Source: Thermomonospora echinospora (GTDB lineage: Bacteria; Actinomycetota; Actinomycetes; Streptosporangiales; Streptosporangiaceae). From it: DNA of 64,000 nucleotides. The DNA is taken from positions 99,866 through 163,865 of the forward strand of contig NZ_FNVO01000007.1 in the NCBI RefSeq assembly GCF_900108175.1, in the 5' to 3' direction. Of this stretch, positions 35,571-45,217 are shown one piece after another. The notes under the pieces were generated by a model. That model was given only the letters and a program-made list of their open reading frames with translations, was not told where the DNA came from and did not search any database. A program made the translations under genes and the position numbers. How positions within the stretch are numbered: position 1 is the first letter of the stretch; each line of letters starts with the position of its first letter.

Positions 35571-36760
35571 GTCTTCAGGTACGGGTCCGGCTTGATCGGC
35601 TCGTCGGAGCTCCAGACCTCCTTGATCAGTCCGTCGGGCTGGATGACGCCGATCCGCGCGGTCTTGTACACGTGCTGGTTGCCGCCGTCGACGGTGACCT
35701 TGCCCTCCGGCAGGTCCAGCGAGATCCCGGCGGCGGCCTTCTTGACCGCCTCGACGTCGGTGGTGCCGGCCTTCTTTACCGCCGCGGCCCACAGGTGGAC
35801 GGCGTTGTAACCGGCCTCCATCGGGTCGGAGGTCACCGCGCCCCGGTGCCGGGCCTGGAACGCCCTGACGAACTCGTCGTTGGCCGCGCTCTCGGTCGTC
35901 TGGTAGTAGTTCCAGGCCACCGGGTGGCCGACGATGTTGGCGACGCCGATGCCCTTGACCTCCTCCTCGGCGATGCTCACCGACATGACGGGCATCTCGT
36001 CGGCGGTGACCCCGGCGCTCTTGAGCTGCTTGAAGAACGACACGTTGCTGTCGCCGTTGAGGGTGTTGAACACCGCGTCCGGCTTGGCGGCCACCACCTT
36101 GTTCACCAGCGTGCTGTATTCGGTGTGCCCGAGCGGCGTGTACTCCTCACCCAGGATCTGCATTCCGTTGGCGGCGGCGTACGCCTTGATGATTTTGTTG
36201 GCGGTACGCGGGAAGACATAGTCGCTGCCGACCAGGAAGATGCGCTTGGCGCCTTTTTCCTTGAGATAGTCCAGACCCGGGACGATCTGCTGGTTGGTGG
36301 TGGCTCCGGTGTAGAAGATGTAGGGGGAACTCTCCAATCCCTCGTACTGCACCGGATACCACAGCAGCGCCCTGTTACGCTCGAACACCGGGAGCATCGC
36401 CTTGCGGCTGGCCGAGGTCCAGCCGCCGAACACGGCCGCGACCTTGTCCTTCTTGATGAGCTTCTGGGCCTTCTGGGCGAAGGTGGGCCAGTCGGAGGCG
36501 CCGTCCTCCTGCACGATCTCCACCTTCTTGCCGAGCACTCCGCCGGCCGCGTTGACCTCCTCGACGGCCATCTTCTCGGCATTGGCCACGGTGACCTCGC
36601 TGATGGCCATGGTGCCGCTCAGCGAGTGCAGAATTCCGACCTTGATGGTATTGCCGTCGCCGGCCGCGGCCCCAGAGTCGCCGGAGTCGCCGCAGCCGGT
36701 GAGCAGCACGGCCGGCAGAACGGCCAGCGACGCCCAATATCGCAGGGATCTTTTACGCAA
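35543..36760 (-). CDS. urtA: Urea ABC transporter substrate-binding lipoprotein
   Basis: 405 residues. Lipoprotein signal RKRSLRYWASLAVLPAVLLTGCG with lipobox LTGC. The periplasmic-binding fold matches UrtA: IKVGILHSLSGTMAISE, AAVFGGWTSASRKAMLP, YPVQYEGLESSPYIFYTGATTNQQ, and SDPMEAGYNAVHLWAAAVKKAG. The TTG at 36760 follows GGGAG at proper spacing; another TTG at 36802 is possible. First gene of the operon; the 171 bp to the ddaH-like gene holds the presumed promoter. No urease genes are nearby. Confidence 0.92.
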   Translation of the reverse strand: MRKRSLRYWASLAVLPAVLLTGCGDSGDSGAAAGDGNTIKVGILHSLSGTMAISEVTVANAEKMAVEEVNAAGGVLGKKVEIVQEDGASDWPTFAQKAQKLIKKDKVAAVFGGWTSASRKAMLPVFERNRALLWYPVQYEGLESSPYIFYTGATTNQQIVPGLDYLKEKGAKRIFLVGSDYVFPRTANKIIKAYAAANGMQILGEEYTPLGHTEYSTLVNKVVAAKPDAVFNTLNGDSNVSFFKQLKSAGVTADEMPVMSVSIAEEEVKGIGVANIVGHPVAWNYYQTTESAANDEFVRAFQARHRGAVTSDPMEAGYNAVHLWAAAVKKAGTTDVEAVKKAAAGISLDLPEGKVTVDGGNQHVYKTARIGVIQPDGLIKEVWSSDEPIKPDPYLKTYPWASGLS

Positions 36761-36931
36761 CTGTCCGCTCCCTTGGCCGAAGTCCGGCTTTCCCTCTGCC
36801 AAGTCTGGAGCGCGATATTTCCGTGGACCGTCCCGCGGGTTAAGAGTGCTTTACCAACTCCTCACCGCGGCGACCGCCGCCGGTGAGGCCCCGCGGCGCC
36901 ACGCGGCGCCACGGGGCGCCGCCCGGACGGG

Positions 36932-37693
36932 TCAGGCGATGAGCACCGACAGACAGGTCACGCAGCCTTCCAGCGCCTCGAACTCGCTGATGTCCACCGC
37001 CGTGACGCGCAGCCCGTCGGCGCGCAGCCGCTCGGCGGTCCGCGGGGCGGACGCGGAGATCAGCACGTGGTCCGCACCGAGCACCACCACATGGGCGCCC
37101 GCCGGCTCGGGCGCGACCCACAGGCAGGGCAGCACGGAGGTGTCCACCTGGTCGGGCACCCCGATCAGGGTGCCGTCCGGCAACACGGTCATCGCCGTCT
37201 TCAGGTGCAGGCAGCCGCTCACCCTGACCGGGACGACCCGCCGCCCCCGCGCGCACAGCAGCGGGGACAACTGGCAGACGGCCTCCTCGTTGGTGCGGCC
37301 GGACAGGCCCACGTAGACCGTGTCGCCCACCTGCAGGACGTCGCCGCCGTCCAGCGTCCCGGGCTCCTCGATCCGCGCCACGTCCAGCCCGAGGCCGCGC
37401 ACCGCCTTCTCGGTGCCGGTCACCTCGGGACGGCGGCCGGGCGCCCCGGACCGGGCAAGCACCGCCAGCCCGTCGCAGACCACCACGGTGTCCTCCACGA
37501 ACACCGCGTCGGGCTGGTCGTCGGCCGGGGGCACCGCCCGTACCCGCCAGCCGGCCGCCCGCAGCGCCGCGACGTACGCCTCGTGCTGGCGCGCCGCCAG
37601 CACGAGGTCCACCGGCCGCCGGTCGACATGGGTGACGATCCCCTCGGCCAGCCGTGGCCCCGGAGCCCGCACCAGCGCCGTCCCGGGCGTCAT
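36932..37693 (-). CDS. ddaH: Dimethylarginine dimethylaminohydrolase-like amidinohydrolase
   Basis: 253 residues. Guanidine-modifying superfamily with the DDAH arrangement: FVEDTVVV (substrate Asp/Glu), GTLDGGDVL, catalytic His in SGCLHLKTAMT, and nucleophilic Cys in EGCVTCLSVLI at the C-terminus. It probably converts methylated arginine to citrulline and an amine, or acts on a related guanidino compound. It is divergent from the next gene across 200 bp. Confidence 0.85.
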   Translation of the reverse strand: MTPGTALVRAPGPRLAEGIVTHVDRRPVDLVLAARQHEAYVAALRAAGWRVRAVPPADDQPDAVFVEDTVVVCDGLAVLARSGAPGRRPEVTGTEKAVRGLGLDVARIEEPGTLDGGDVLQVGDTVYVGLSGRTNEEAVCQLSPLLCARGRRVVPVRVSGCLHLKTAMTVLPDGTLIGVPDQVDTSVLPCLWVAPEPAGAHVVVLGADHVLISASAPRTAERLRADGLRVTAVDISEFEALEGCVTCLSVLIA

Positions 37694-37893
37694 CGCACCG
37701 TCCCCTCGGCCGGGGCGGTCCCCGGCGCGCGGTGATCGGCGGTGCTGCCGGCGGGTGCGCGGCCGTCACGCGACGGCCTGGAAACGAACGGCACAAGCCC
37801 TCCCGAGGTACGCGGTTGCGCCCAAAGTACCCATCCTGACCGGCCCGCGGGGTCCGCTCCCGCGGTGACGGCCCGCCTCTTACGCTGGGGCAC

Positions 37894-38469
37894 ATGACTG
37901 GTACCCAAGGTCAGGAAGGGTGGCCGTCGCCCGGGGAGGAGCCGCCGGGCCCCCGGCCGGGATTCCTGCCGCCCATGGCGCCACATGAACCGGGCTCCGA
38001 CGTCGCCGGGCGGCCTGGCCCGATGCGGCCGCCGTCCCCGGGATGGGGGCTGGCCCGTCTCGCCACCGCCGCGGTCCTGCTGGTGTCGGCCTTCCTGCCG
38101 TGGGCCCGGGCCAGCGTGCGGTTGGAGGGCTTCGGGCAGGTGCTCGCCCGCGAACTGGCCGCCGAGGCGGGGGTGAACGTGGACGGCACCGGGCAGGTGA
38201 TCCCGGTGTTCGCCGTGGTGGCGATCGTCATGATCGTCTGGGGGCTGCTGGCCCGCGACTCCCGGATCGGCGCGCTGGCCGCCGTGCCGGGGCTGCTCGC
38301 CCTGTTCAGCTGCCTGATCTTCCTGCTACGGCTGGACCGCTTCCGGGAGGAGGCCGGGGCGGGCCGGCTGATGCTGGGCGGCCTGGAGGTGACGGCCGGG
38401 TACGGCTGGTACCTGTCCGTGGCGTCCTCGCTCCTGCTGATCGGGCTGAGCCTGGCTCGGCGGGCCTGA
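37894..38469 (+). CDS. Four-helix membrane protein, Pro-rich N-terminus
   Basis: 191 residues. A Pro/Gly-rich cytoplasmic N-terminus (about 50 residues) and four predicted membrane helices, with GYGWYLSVASSLLLIG at the end. It recalls small Trp-containing membrane proteins of actinobacteria with no known function. The 187-bp gap before era shows no other gene. Confidence 0.65.
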   Translation: MTGTQGQEGWPSPGEEPPGPRPGFLPPMAPHEPGSDVAGRPGPMRPPSPGWGLARLATAAVLLVSAFLPWARASVRLEGFGQVLARELAAEAGVNVDGTGQVIPVFAVVAIVMIVWGLLARDSRIGALAAVPGLLALFSCLIFLLRLDRFREEAGAGRLMLGGLEVTAGYGWYLSVASSLLLIGLSLARRA

Positions 38470-38656
38470 CCGCCTCCTCCGGCCGCCTCGCGCCACCCAG
38501 CTGTGGGCCGGGCCCACCACCTGCGGGGACGGCCGGGCCCAGCCCTCGGTGACGCCGTGGCGCCGGGGCGGTCCGCACCCGGGACGGCCCGGAGCGATCG
38601 GTACGCCGGCCGCGTCGGAAATGACGGCCCGCATCGGCGGGGACGCGCGTCCGGGA

Positions 38657-39589
38657 TCAGCCGTCGAAACCCAGGCGGCGCAGTTGCTTGGGGTCGCGCT
38701 GCCAGTCCTTGGCCACGCTGATCCGCAGGTCCAGATAGACCTTGACGCCCAGCAGGGCCTCGATCTGCCTGCGGGCGGCGGTGCCGACCTCGCGCAGCCG
38801 GGCGCCCTTGGCGCCGATCACGATCGCCTTCTGGCTGGGCCGCTCGACGAACAGGTGCGCGTACACCTCGACCAGGTCGTCGCGGTCCTCGCGGGGCTGC
38901 ATCTCGTCCACCACGACGGCGATGGAGTGCGGCAGCTCGTCGCGGACGCCCTCCAGCGCAGCCTCCCGGATCAGTTCGGCGACCAGCACGTGCTCGGGCT
39001 CGTCGGTCAGGTCGCCCTCCGGGTACAGCGGCATGCCCGGCGGCAGGTGGGAGATCAGCAGGTCGCCGACCAGGTCGACCTGGAAGCCGCCGGCCGCCGA
39101 GACCGGCACGATGTCGGCGAAGTCCCCCAGCCGCTGGACCCGCATCAGCTGCTCGGCGACCTGCTGGCGGTCGGCCAGGTCGGTCTTGGTGACGATCGCC
39201 ACCACCGGGGTCTTGGACAGGTTTGCCAGTTCCCGGGCGATGAACCGGTCGCCGGGCCCCACCTTCTCGTCGGCGGGCACGCAGAAGCCGATGACGTCCA
39301 CCTCGGTGAGGGTGGAGCGGACCAGGCTGTCCAGCCGCTCCCCCAGCAGGGTCCGCGGCTTGTGCAGCCCGGGGGTGTCGACGACGATCAGCTGGGCGTC
39401 CGGCCGGTGCACGATGCCGCGGATCGCCCGGCGGGTGGTCTGCGGCCGGCTGCTGGTGATCGCCACCTTGGTGCCGACCAGGGCGTTCATCAGGGTCGAC
39501 TTGCCCACGTTGGGGCGTCCGATGAAGCAGGCGAAGCCGGACTTGAAGCCTCCGGCGGTTCCCTCGGTCGTGGTCTGCGGCGATGTCAC
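38657..39589 (-). CDS. era: GTPase Era
   Basis: 310 residues. Ribosome-assembly GTPase that binds 16S rRNA near its 3' end. G1 GRPNVGKST, G2 region RAIRGI, G3 DTPG, G4 TKTD and a C-terminal KH domain with VIGAKGARLREVG. The first residues carry a short extra N-terminus. It is the last of the phoH-ybeY-CBS-deaminase-era run. Confidence 0.95.
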   Translation of the reverse strand: MTSPQTTTEGTAGGFKSGFACFIGRPNVGKSTLMNALVGTKVAITSSRPQTTRRAIRGIVHRPDAQLIVVDTPGLHKPRTLLGERLDSLVRSTLTEVDVIGFCVPADEKVGPGDRFIARELANLSKTPVVAIVTKTDLADRQQVAEQLMRVQRLGDFADIVPVSAAGGFQVDLVGDLLISHLPPGMPLYPEGDLTDEPEHVLVAELIREAALEGVRDELPHSIAVVVDEMQPREDRDDLVEVYAHLFVERPSQKAIVIGAKGARLREVGTAARRQIEALLGVKVYLDLRISVAKDWQRDPKQLRRLGFDG

Positions 39590-39699
39590 CCCTCGATTGT
39601 CGCCTACCCGGCGGACCCGCCGGTCCGTCCACGGCCCGGCCTGCCCGTACCAGGTCCTTTCCCGTACGCCGGAACAGCAAGGCCGCGGGGAACGGCGGC

Positions 39700-40038
39700 T
39701 CAGGGGGCGAGTGTGGCGCGCAGCGAACCGTCGGGGGCGGCCAGCAGGATCGGCGCCTTGCGGCCCAGGTCGCGTACCGCGGCGACATCGGTGTCGCGGA
39801 CCTGCTCGTCGGCGGTGACCAGCGCGGCGGCCTCCAGGTCCTCGGCGCCGCTGGAAACCGCCATCGCCACCGCCACCTGCAGCGCCGACAGCTTCAGCGA
39901 GGGCAGGTCCACGCTGGTGGCCGTGTAGGTCCGTCCGGTCTCGTCGCGGACCGCCGCGCCCTCGGCGGCCCCGCCGCGGGCCCGCGACGACCGGGCCAGC
40001 GTGATGATCTTCGCGTCCTCGGCACTGATCTCGCTCAC
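39700..40038 (-). CDS. Cytidine-deaminase-fold protein lacking the zinc site
   Basis: 112 residues. It fits the cytidine deaminase fold (SLKLSALQVAVAMAVSSGAEDLEAAALVTADE, then RKAPILLAAPDG), but the catalytic CAE and PCxxC motifs are replaced: SAL stands where C/HAE belongs, and the second motif region reads DTDVAAV. It is therefore probably a non-enzymatic relative. The position between era and the CBS protein is the same as the conserved small hypothetical (Rv2365c) of mycobacteria. Confidence 0.7.
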   Translation of the reverse strand: MSEISAEDAKIITLARSSRARGGAAEGAAVRDETGRTYTATSVDLPSLKLSALQVAVAMAVSSGAEDLEAAALVTADEQVRDTDVAAVRDLGRKAPILLAAPDGSLRATLAP

Positions 40039-40079
40039 GCCCCCAGCCTAGAGGGCCGCGCGGGCGGGCCGGACGCAGG

Positions 40080-41393
40080 TCAGCCGTGCAGCCGCTCGGG
40101 GTCGCCGGGGCGGTCGCCGGACGGTTCGGCCGGCTGGCGGCGCACCAGCACGGTGCCGATCCGGTTGCGCCGGCCGGCGATGCTCTCGGCCTTCAGCTCC
40201 AGGCCTCGCACCGCGGCGGTGGAGCCCTCGATCGGCACCCGGCCCAGCGCGTACGCCAGCAATCCGCCGACCGTGTCGACCTCCTCGACGTCGATGTCCA
40301 CGTCGAACAGCTCGCCTAGCTCGGTGGCCGACAGCCGGGCGGTCACCCGGGCCGACCCGTCGGCCAGCCACTCCACGCGGGGCGCCTCCACGTCGTACTC
40401 GTCGGCGATCTCCCCGACGATCTCCTCCAGGATGTCCTCGATGGTGACCAGCCCGGCCGTGCCGCCGTACTCGTCGATCACGATGGCGACGTGGATCTGC
40501 CGGGCCTGCATCTCGCGCAGCAGCGCGTCGATGGGCTTGCTGTCGGGCACGTAGGTGGCCGGGCGCATCACCGACTCCACCAGCTCCACCGACTCGCCGT
40601 CGCGGTACTCGTGGCTGCGCCGGATGATGTCCTTGAGGTAGGCGATGCCGACCACGTCGTCCTCGTTCTCGCCGACCACCGGGATCCGCGAGAAGCCGCT
40701 GCGCAGCGCCAGCGACAGCGCCTGCCGCAGGGTCTTGTCCCGCTCGATGAACACGATGTCGGTGCGCGGCACCATGACCTCGCGGACCAGGGTGTCGCCC
40801 AACTCGAACACCGAGTGGATCATCTCGCGCTCGTCCGGCTCGATCAGGCTGCGCTGCTCAGCCAGGTCGACCAGATCGCGTAGCTCGGCCTCGGAGGCGA
40901 ACGGGCCCTCCCGGAAGCCCTTGCCCGGGGTCAGCGCGTTGCCCAGCAGGATCAGCAGCCGCGGCAGCGGCCCCAGTACCCGGGTCACCGGATGGATCAC
41001 CGCCGCGCCGGCCAGCGCGACCCGGTCGGCGTGCTGGCGGCCCAGCGTGCGCGGCCCCACCCCGACCACCACGTAGATCACCACGATCATGATCACCGCA
41101 GCGACCACGTACGCCGGCCAGCTCTCGGCCAGCCAGGAGATGCACAGGTCGGCGACGATCACCGTGGCGGCCAGCTCGCAACTGATCCGCAGCAGCAGCA
41201 CCAGGTTGAGGTAGCTGGCCGGGTCGGCGACCATCTCGGCCAGCAGCCGCGCCCCGCGCCGGCCCTCCCGGGTCAGCTCCTCCACCCGGACCCGCGATAC
41301 GGTCGTCAGCGCCGTCTCCACGCTGGCCAGCAGCCCGGCCACGACGACCAGCCCGGCCGCCATGCCCAACAGCCATCCATGCGCCGTGCTCAT
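40080..41393 (-). CDS. CNNM/CorC-type hemolysin-family protein with CBS domains
   Basis: 437 residues. An N-terminal DUF21 membrane domain (four helices, residues 5-130), a CBS pair (MVPRTDIVFIERDK ... FSRIPVVGENEDDVVGIAYLKDI ... IHVAIVIDEYGGTAGLVTIEDILEEIVGEI), and a C-terminal CorC_HlyC domain. Relatives function in Mg or Co ion export. The ATG at 41393 has AGGAG before it. Conserved neighbour of ybeY and era. Confidence 0.9.
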   Translation of the reverse strand: MSTAHGWLLGMAAGLVVVAGLLASVETALTTVSRVRVEELTREGRRGARLLAEMVADPASYLNLVLLLRISCELAATVIVADLCISWLAESWPAYVVAAVIMIVVIYVVVGVGPRTLGRQHADRVALAGAAVIHPVTRVLGPLPRLLILLGNALTPGKGFREGPFASEAELRDLVDLAEQRSLIEPDEREMIHSVFELGDTLVREVMVPRTDIVFIERDKTLRQALSLALRSGFSRIPVVGENEDDVVGIAYLKDIIRRSHEYRDGESVELVESVMRPATYVPDSKPIDALLREMQARQIHVAIVIDEYGGTAGLVTIEDILEEIVGEIADEYDVEAPRVEWLADGSARVTARLSATELGELFDVDIDVEEVDTVGGLLAYALGRVPIEGSTAAVRGLELKAESIAGRRNRIGTVLVRRQPAEPSGDRPGDPERLHG

Positions 41394-41499
41394 CGAATCT
41401 CCTCGCGCGTGGAGACCCCGGGCCCCGGCCCTGGGGCGGAGGCCGGTGGCTCGTCCCGCCCGCCCGGGACGGGTGCGCCCCCCGCGCGACCGCCGGGTC

Positions 41500-41976
41500 T
41501 CATGCCCGGCGCTGGTCCCGCCAGGACTCCAGCAGCCGCGCCTGCAGGCCGAACATTTCCTTGTGCTCCTCGGGCTCGGCGTGGTCGTAGCCGAGCAGGT
41601 GCAGGATGCCGTGGGTGCACAGCAGCTCAAGCTCGGCGTGCGTCCCGTGGCCCGCCTCGGCGCCCTGCCGCTCGGCCACCGCCGGGCACAGCACCACATC
41701 GCCCAGCAGGGCGGGGTCGAGCTCCTCCTCGTCGCCGGCGGCGCCCGGCTGGTGGCCGGGCCGCAGCTCGTCCATGGGGAAGGCCAGCACGTCCGTCGGG
41801 CCGGGCTCGCCCATCCACTTCTCGTGCAGCTCGCTCATCGCCGGCTCGTCCACCAGCAGCAGCGACAGCTCCGCCAGGGGATGGACGCGCATGCCGTCCA
41901 GCACGTGCCGGGCCAGCCGGGCCAGCCCCCGCTCGTCGACCTCGACGCCGGACTCGTTGGCAACCTCGATGCTCAT
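41500..41976 (-). CDS. ybeY: Endoribonuclease YbeY
   Basis: 158 residues. Single-strand RNase for 16S rRNA 3' maturation and ribosome quality control. The zinc site [11 protein letters not shown] (HxxxHxxGYDH) is intact, and [12 protein letters not shown] matches the family core. It starts five bases after the phoH stop. Confidence 0.94.
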   Translation of the reverse strand: MSIEVANESGVEVDERGLARLARHVLDGMRVHPLAELSLLLVDEPAMSELHEKWMGEPGPTDVLAFPMDELRPGHQPGAAGDEEELDPALLGDVVLCPAVAERQGAEAGHGTHAELELLCTHGILHLLGYDHAEPEEHKEMFGLQARLLESWRDQRRA

Positions 41977-41980
41977 CGCG

Positions 41981-43027
41981 CTACCGCCGCTTGCGGGGAC
42001 CGCTGCGGGCCTGGTTCACCTCGACCGGGGCCTGCCGGTCGAACCGGTCGTAGGCGTCCACGATCTGCGTGACCAGCTTGTGCCGTACCACGTCGTGGCT
42101 GGTCAGCCTGCAAAAGTGGATGTCGTCGATGCCCTCGAGGATCTCCTGCACCACGCGCAGGCCGCTCTGCTGGCCGCCGGGCAGGTCCACCTGGGTGACG
42201 TCGCCGGTGACCACGACCTTGGAGCCGAAGCCCAGCCGGGTCAGGAACATCTTCATCTGCTCGGGCGAGGTGTTCTGCGCCTCGTCCAGGATGATGAACG
42301 AGTCGTTGAGGGTGCGGCCGCGCATGTAAGCCAGCGGCGCCACCTCGATGGTGCCCGCGCTCATCAGCCGGGGTATCGAGTCGGGGTCGACCATGTCGTG
42401 CAGCGCGTCGTACAGCGGCCGCAGATACGGGTCGATCTTCTCGTACAGCGTGCCGGGCAGGAAGCCCAGCCGCTCCCCGGCCTCCACCGCCGGGCGGGTG
42501 AGGATGATCCGATTGACCTTTTTGTCCTGCAGCGCCTTGACCGCCTTGGCCATCGCCAGGTACGTCTTGCCGGTGCCGGCCGGGCCGATCCCGAACACGA
42601 CGGTGTGCTTGTCGATGGCGTCGACATAGCGCTTCTGGTTCAGCGTCTTGGGCCGGATTGTGCGGCCCCGGCCCGACAGGATGTCCAGGTTGAGGACCTC
42701 CGCCGGGCTCTCGGCGGTCTCCGCCCGGAGCATGGCGAGGCTGCGCTCCACCGCGTCCGGGGTGAGCTGGGTGCCCCCCTTGAGCAGCGTGATCAGCTCG
42801 GCGAACAGCCGGGAGACCAGCTCGCTCTCGTCCTCGGGGCCGGTCACGGTGATCTCGTTGCCCCGCACGTGGATGTCGCTGTGGAAGGCGTGCTCGATGA
42901 CGTGCAGCAACTCGTCCCGGGAGCCCAGCAGGCTCACCATCGAGTGGTCGTCCGGCACCACGATCTTGACCTGGGAGCGCGAACCGCCGGTGCGGCGCCG
43001 GGCCCCCGCGTGAGTGATTTCCACCAT
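41981..43027 (-). CDS. phoH: PhoH family ATPase
   Basis: 348 residues. Walker A GPAGTGKT, Walker [10 protein letters not shown], and the PhoH block [21 protein letters not shown]. An N-terminal KH-like domain (residues 20-90) precedes the ATPase. Likely an RNA-associated ATPase or helicase. It forms an operon with ybeY and the CBS protein. Confidence 0.93.
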   Translation of the reverse strand: MVEITHAGARRRTGGSRSQVKIVVPDDHSMVSLLGSRDELLHVIEHAFHSDIHVRGNEITVTGPEDESELVSRLFAELITLLKGGTQLTPDAVERSLAMLRAETAESPAEVLNLDILSGRGRTIRPKTLNQKRYVDAIDKHTVVFGIGPAGTGKTYLAMAKAVKALQDKKVNRIILTRPAVEAGERLGFLPGTLYEKIDPYLRPLYDALHDMVDPDSIPRLMSAGTIEVAPLAYMRGRTLNDSFIILDEAQNTSPEQMKMFLTRLGFGSKVVVTGDVTQVDLPGGQQSGLRVVQEILEGIDDIHFCRLTSHDVVRHKLVTQIVDAYDRFDRQAPVEVNQARSGPRKRR

Positions 43028-43155
43028 CAGCCGGCCTTACGGCCTTTCCGACCTGCTCTCTTGTGTCCGTGATCCGATGGTCTGCCTGTGCCTCCATGGT
43101 ACTGGCGGGCAGGGACATCGCGCCCGGTCATTTGTCGGGGGCTGGCCCGGACGGC

Positions 43156-43506
43156 TCAGCCGGGCGGCCAGTTCAGGCCACGTCCGCCCAGGACGTGCGC
43201 GTGCACGTGGAAGACGGTCTGGCCGGCCTGGGGGCCGGTGTTGAACACCAGCCGGTATCCGGTGTCGGCGATGCCCTCGTCGGCGGCGACCCCGTGGGCC
43301 TCCTTCAGCACCTCGGCCAGCAGGTCCGGGTCGGCCGCGGCCAGCGCGGCCGCGTCGGCGTGGTGCTCGCGCGGGATGACCAGGACGTGGGTGGGGGCCT
43401 GGGGATTGATGTCACGGAACGCCACCGTGCGCTCCGTCTCCCGGACGATCTTGGCCGGGACGTCCCCTGACACGATCTTGCAGAACAGGCAGTCCGACGT
43501 GGACAC
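43156..43506 (-). CDS. HIT family nucleotide-binding protein
   Basis: 116 residues. The HIT signature HVHAHVLGG and the N-terminal zinc-type CLFCKI start are present; the family hydrolyses nucleoside phosphoramidates and similar compounds. The GTG at 43506 has GGAG seven bases upstream and gives the standard STSDCLFCKIV N-terminus. Confidence 0.9.
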   Translation of the reverse strand: MSTSDCLFCKIVSGDVPAKIVRETERTVAFRDINPQAPTHVLVIPREHHADAAALAAADPDLLAEVLKEAHGVAADEGIADTGYRLVFNTGPQAGQTVFHVHAHVLGGRGLNWPPG

Positions 43507-43871
43507 TGGCAGGCTCCCTACTGGCTCGCCGCGCGGCACGGTCCCGCGGGACCGTTCGGCCGCTGCGCATATTACCGATCCCGTCCCCCCTGGTCAGCCC
43601 GAGGCCATCGGCAAAATCCCCGATATACCGCCTCGTAACCTGGGGAATTGCGCCGGGCTCGCGCGCCGTGCGCGCCGCCCCCGCGTGATCATCAACGTGT
43701 CCGTTGGGGGGACGGGATCGACCGCGGCTGGTTAAGGTTGCAGGGCGACGAACCCCCCGGAGCGCAGGCGTTCCCCGCACCGCGTCAGCGACGGACCGGG
43801 TTCGCAGATCCATGCCGTACCGAAACGACCATCCGATTGGACGGCTGGGGACGGCAAAGGCGGCGGACTAG
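43507..43871. other. Divergent intergenic region, HIT gene / sigma gene
   Basis: 365 bp without a convincing gene. It must hold the promoters of both divergent genes. No clear autoregulatory ECF-type promoter motif was found by eye. Confidence 0.5.
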
Positions 43872-44480
43872 GTGACCGAGGCACGACAGAACATGCCCTT
43901 TCGTAAACCGGACGACGAGGGTGCGCGTCCCACTGACGTGACCGAGACCCTCGTGGCCAGGGGCGCGGCGGGCGCGGTGACCGTCGCCTGGGACGCCGAT
44001 CAGGCGGTGACCGCGCTGTACGCCTCCAACTACCGACCGCTGGTGCGGCTCGCCGCCATGCTGGTACGCGACGTCGCCACCGCCGAGGAGGTCGTCCAGG
44101 AGGCGTTCATCGCCATGCACGGCGGCTGGCGGCGGCTGCGTGACCCCGACAAGGCCCTGTCGTACCTGCGCCAGTCGGTGGTGAACCGGTCGCGTTCGGT
44201 GCTGCGGCACCGGGCCGTGGTGGAGAAGTACGCGCCCAAGGGCCTGCCGGACGCACCGAGCGCGGAACTGGGCGCCATCGTCGAGCTGGAACGCAGCGCG
44301 GTGGTGGACGCCCTGGCTGGGCTGCCTACCCGGCAGCGCGAGGCCCTCGTGTTGCGCTACTACGCCGATCTGTCCGAGGCGGAGATCGCCCGCGCGATGG
44401 GCATCAGCCGCGGAGCCGTCAAGAGCCACACGGCACGCGGCATGGCCGCCCTCCGTAACGTCCTGGAGCAACTGTCATGA
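43872..44480 (+). CDS. SigE-family RNA polymerase sigma factor
   Basis: 202 residues. Sigma region 2 (YRPLVRLAAMLVRDVATAEEVVQEAFIAMHGGW) and region 4 (LPTRQREALVLRYYADLSEAEIARAMGISRGAVKSHTARGMAALR) of the actinobacterial SigE-type group. An N-terminal extension of about 40 residues is not conserved. The next gene overlaps by four bases and looks like a membrane-bound partner. Confidence 0.88.
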   Translation: MTEARQNMPFRKPDDEGARPTDVTETLVARGAAGAVTVAWDADQAVTALYASNYRPLVRLAAMLVRDVATAEEVVQEAFIAMHGGWRRLRDPDKALSYLRQSVVNRSRSVLRHRAVVEKYAPKGLPDAPSAELGAIVELERSAVVDALAGLPTRQREALVLRYYADLSEAEIARAMGISRGAVKSHTARGMAALRNVLEQLS

Positions 44481-45154
44481 CCACCCACCCCCACGACGAG
44501 CACGGCGAGATCCTGCGCCGTGCGCTGCACGCGGAGGCGGACAGGGTCGAGCCCGCTCCGGACGGGCTGGAACGCATCCGCGCCGGCATCGAGCGGCGTT
44601 CCCGCCGGCGGTTCGCCGGCCTGGCCGGCTGGGCGCCGGTCCGGTTCTGGCCACCGGGGGGCTGGAGCCGCCCGGTGCTGGCGGTCGGGGCCGCCGTCGC
44701 GATCGTGGCGGTCGGGGTGTCGGCGCCGCAGACCATCGACCGCATCACCTCGGCCGGCCGGCACGGTCCCGCCGACGGGGACGAGCGTCCGTCCGGCGCC
44801 GTCTCCGGGACGGGCTCGGCGGGCCAGGTCGGTCAGCTGCCACCCGCGGCCGGCCCCGGGCAGCAGACGGCCCCCCTCCCGGGGCAGCCGCCCACCTCCC
44901 CGGTGCCCGGCGCCCCCGGCGCACCCCCCTGCACACCCGTCGAGCAGCCGTCGCCGGGGCAGCCCTCCGCGACCGCCGGCCCGGAGGGCCCGCAGCTCAC
45001 GGCGACGCCCTGCCCGGAGCCGAGCGGCCCGTCCGCCTCCCCCGAGCCCAGCGACGAGCCCTCCTCGCCGGAGCCCACCGAGCCGCAGGAGCCGCCCACC
45101 GACCCGAACACCCCCTCGCCGACGCCCGAGCCCCAGCAGACCGAGAGCCCCTGA
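44477..45154 (+). CDS. Membrane protein partner of the sigma factor, Pro-rich exterior
   Basis: 225 residues. Cytoplasmic N-terminus (residues 1-70, EILRRALHAEADRVEPAPDGLERIRAGIE), one membrane helix (about 75-90), then an extracytoplasmic tail rich in Pro, Ser, Glu and Thr. The ATGA overlap with the sigma gene and this topology suggest an anti-sigma or sensor protein; no zinc anti-sigma HxxxCxxC motif is present. Confidence 0.65.
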   Translation: MTTHPHDEHGEILRRALHAEADRVEPAPDGLERIRAGIERRSRRRFAGLAGWAPVRFWPPGGWSRPVLAVGAAVAIVAVGVSAPQTIDRITSAGRHGPADGDERPSGAVSGTGSAGQVGQLPPAAGPGQQTAPLPGQPPTSPVPGAPGAPPCTPVEQPSPGQPSATAGPEGPQLTATPCPEPSGPSASPEPSDEPSSPEPTEPQEPPTDPNTPSPTPEPQQTESP

Positions 45155-45217
45155 CCGGGCCGCCGGGCGCCGGGGCCGCCGGTGGACTTCCGCCGCCGAC
45201 AGACCGCCCGCCGGGCT

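Noticed and set aside
41393-41699. N-terminal extension of the CBS-domain protein
   Set aside because: It overlaps ybeY and is low complexity; ATG 41393 with AGGAG is the natural start.
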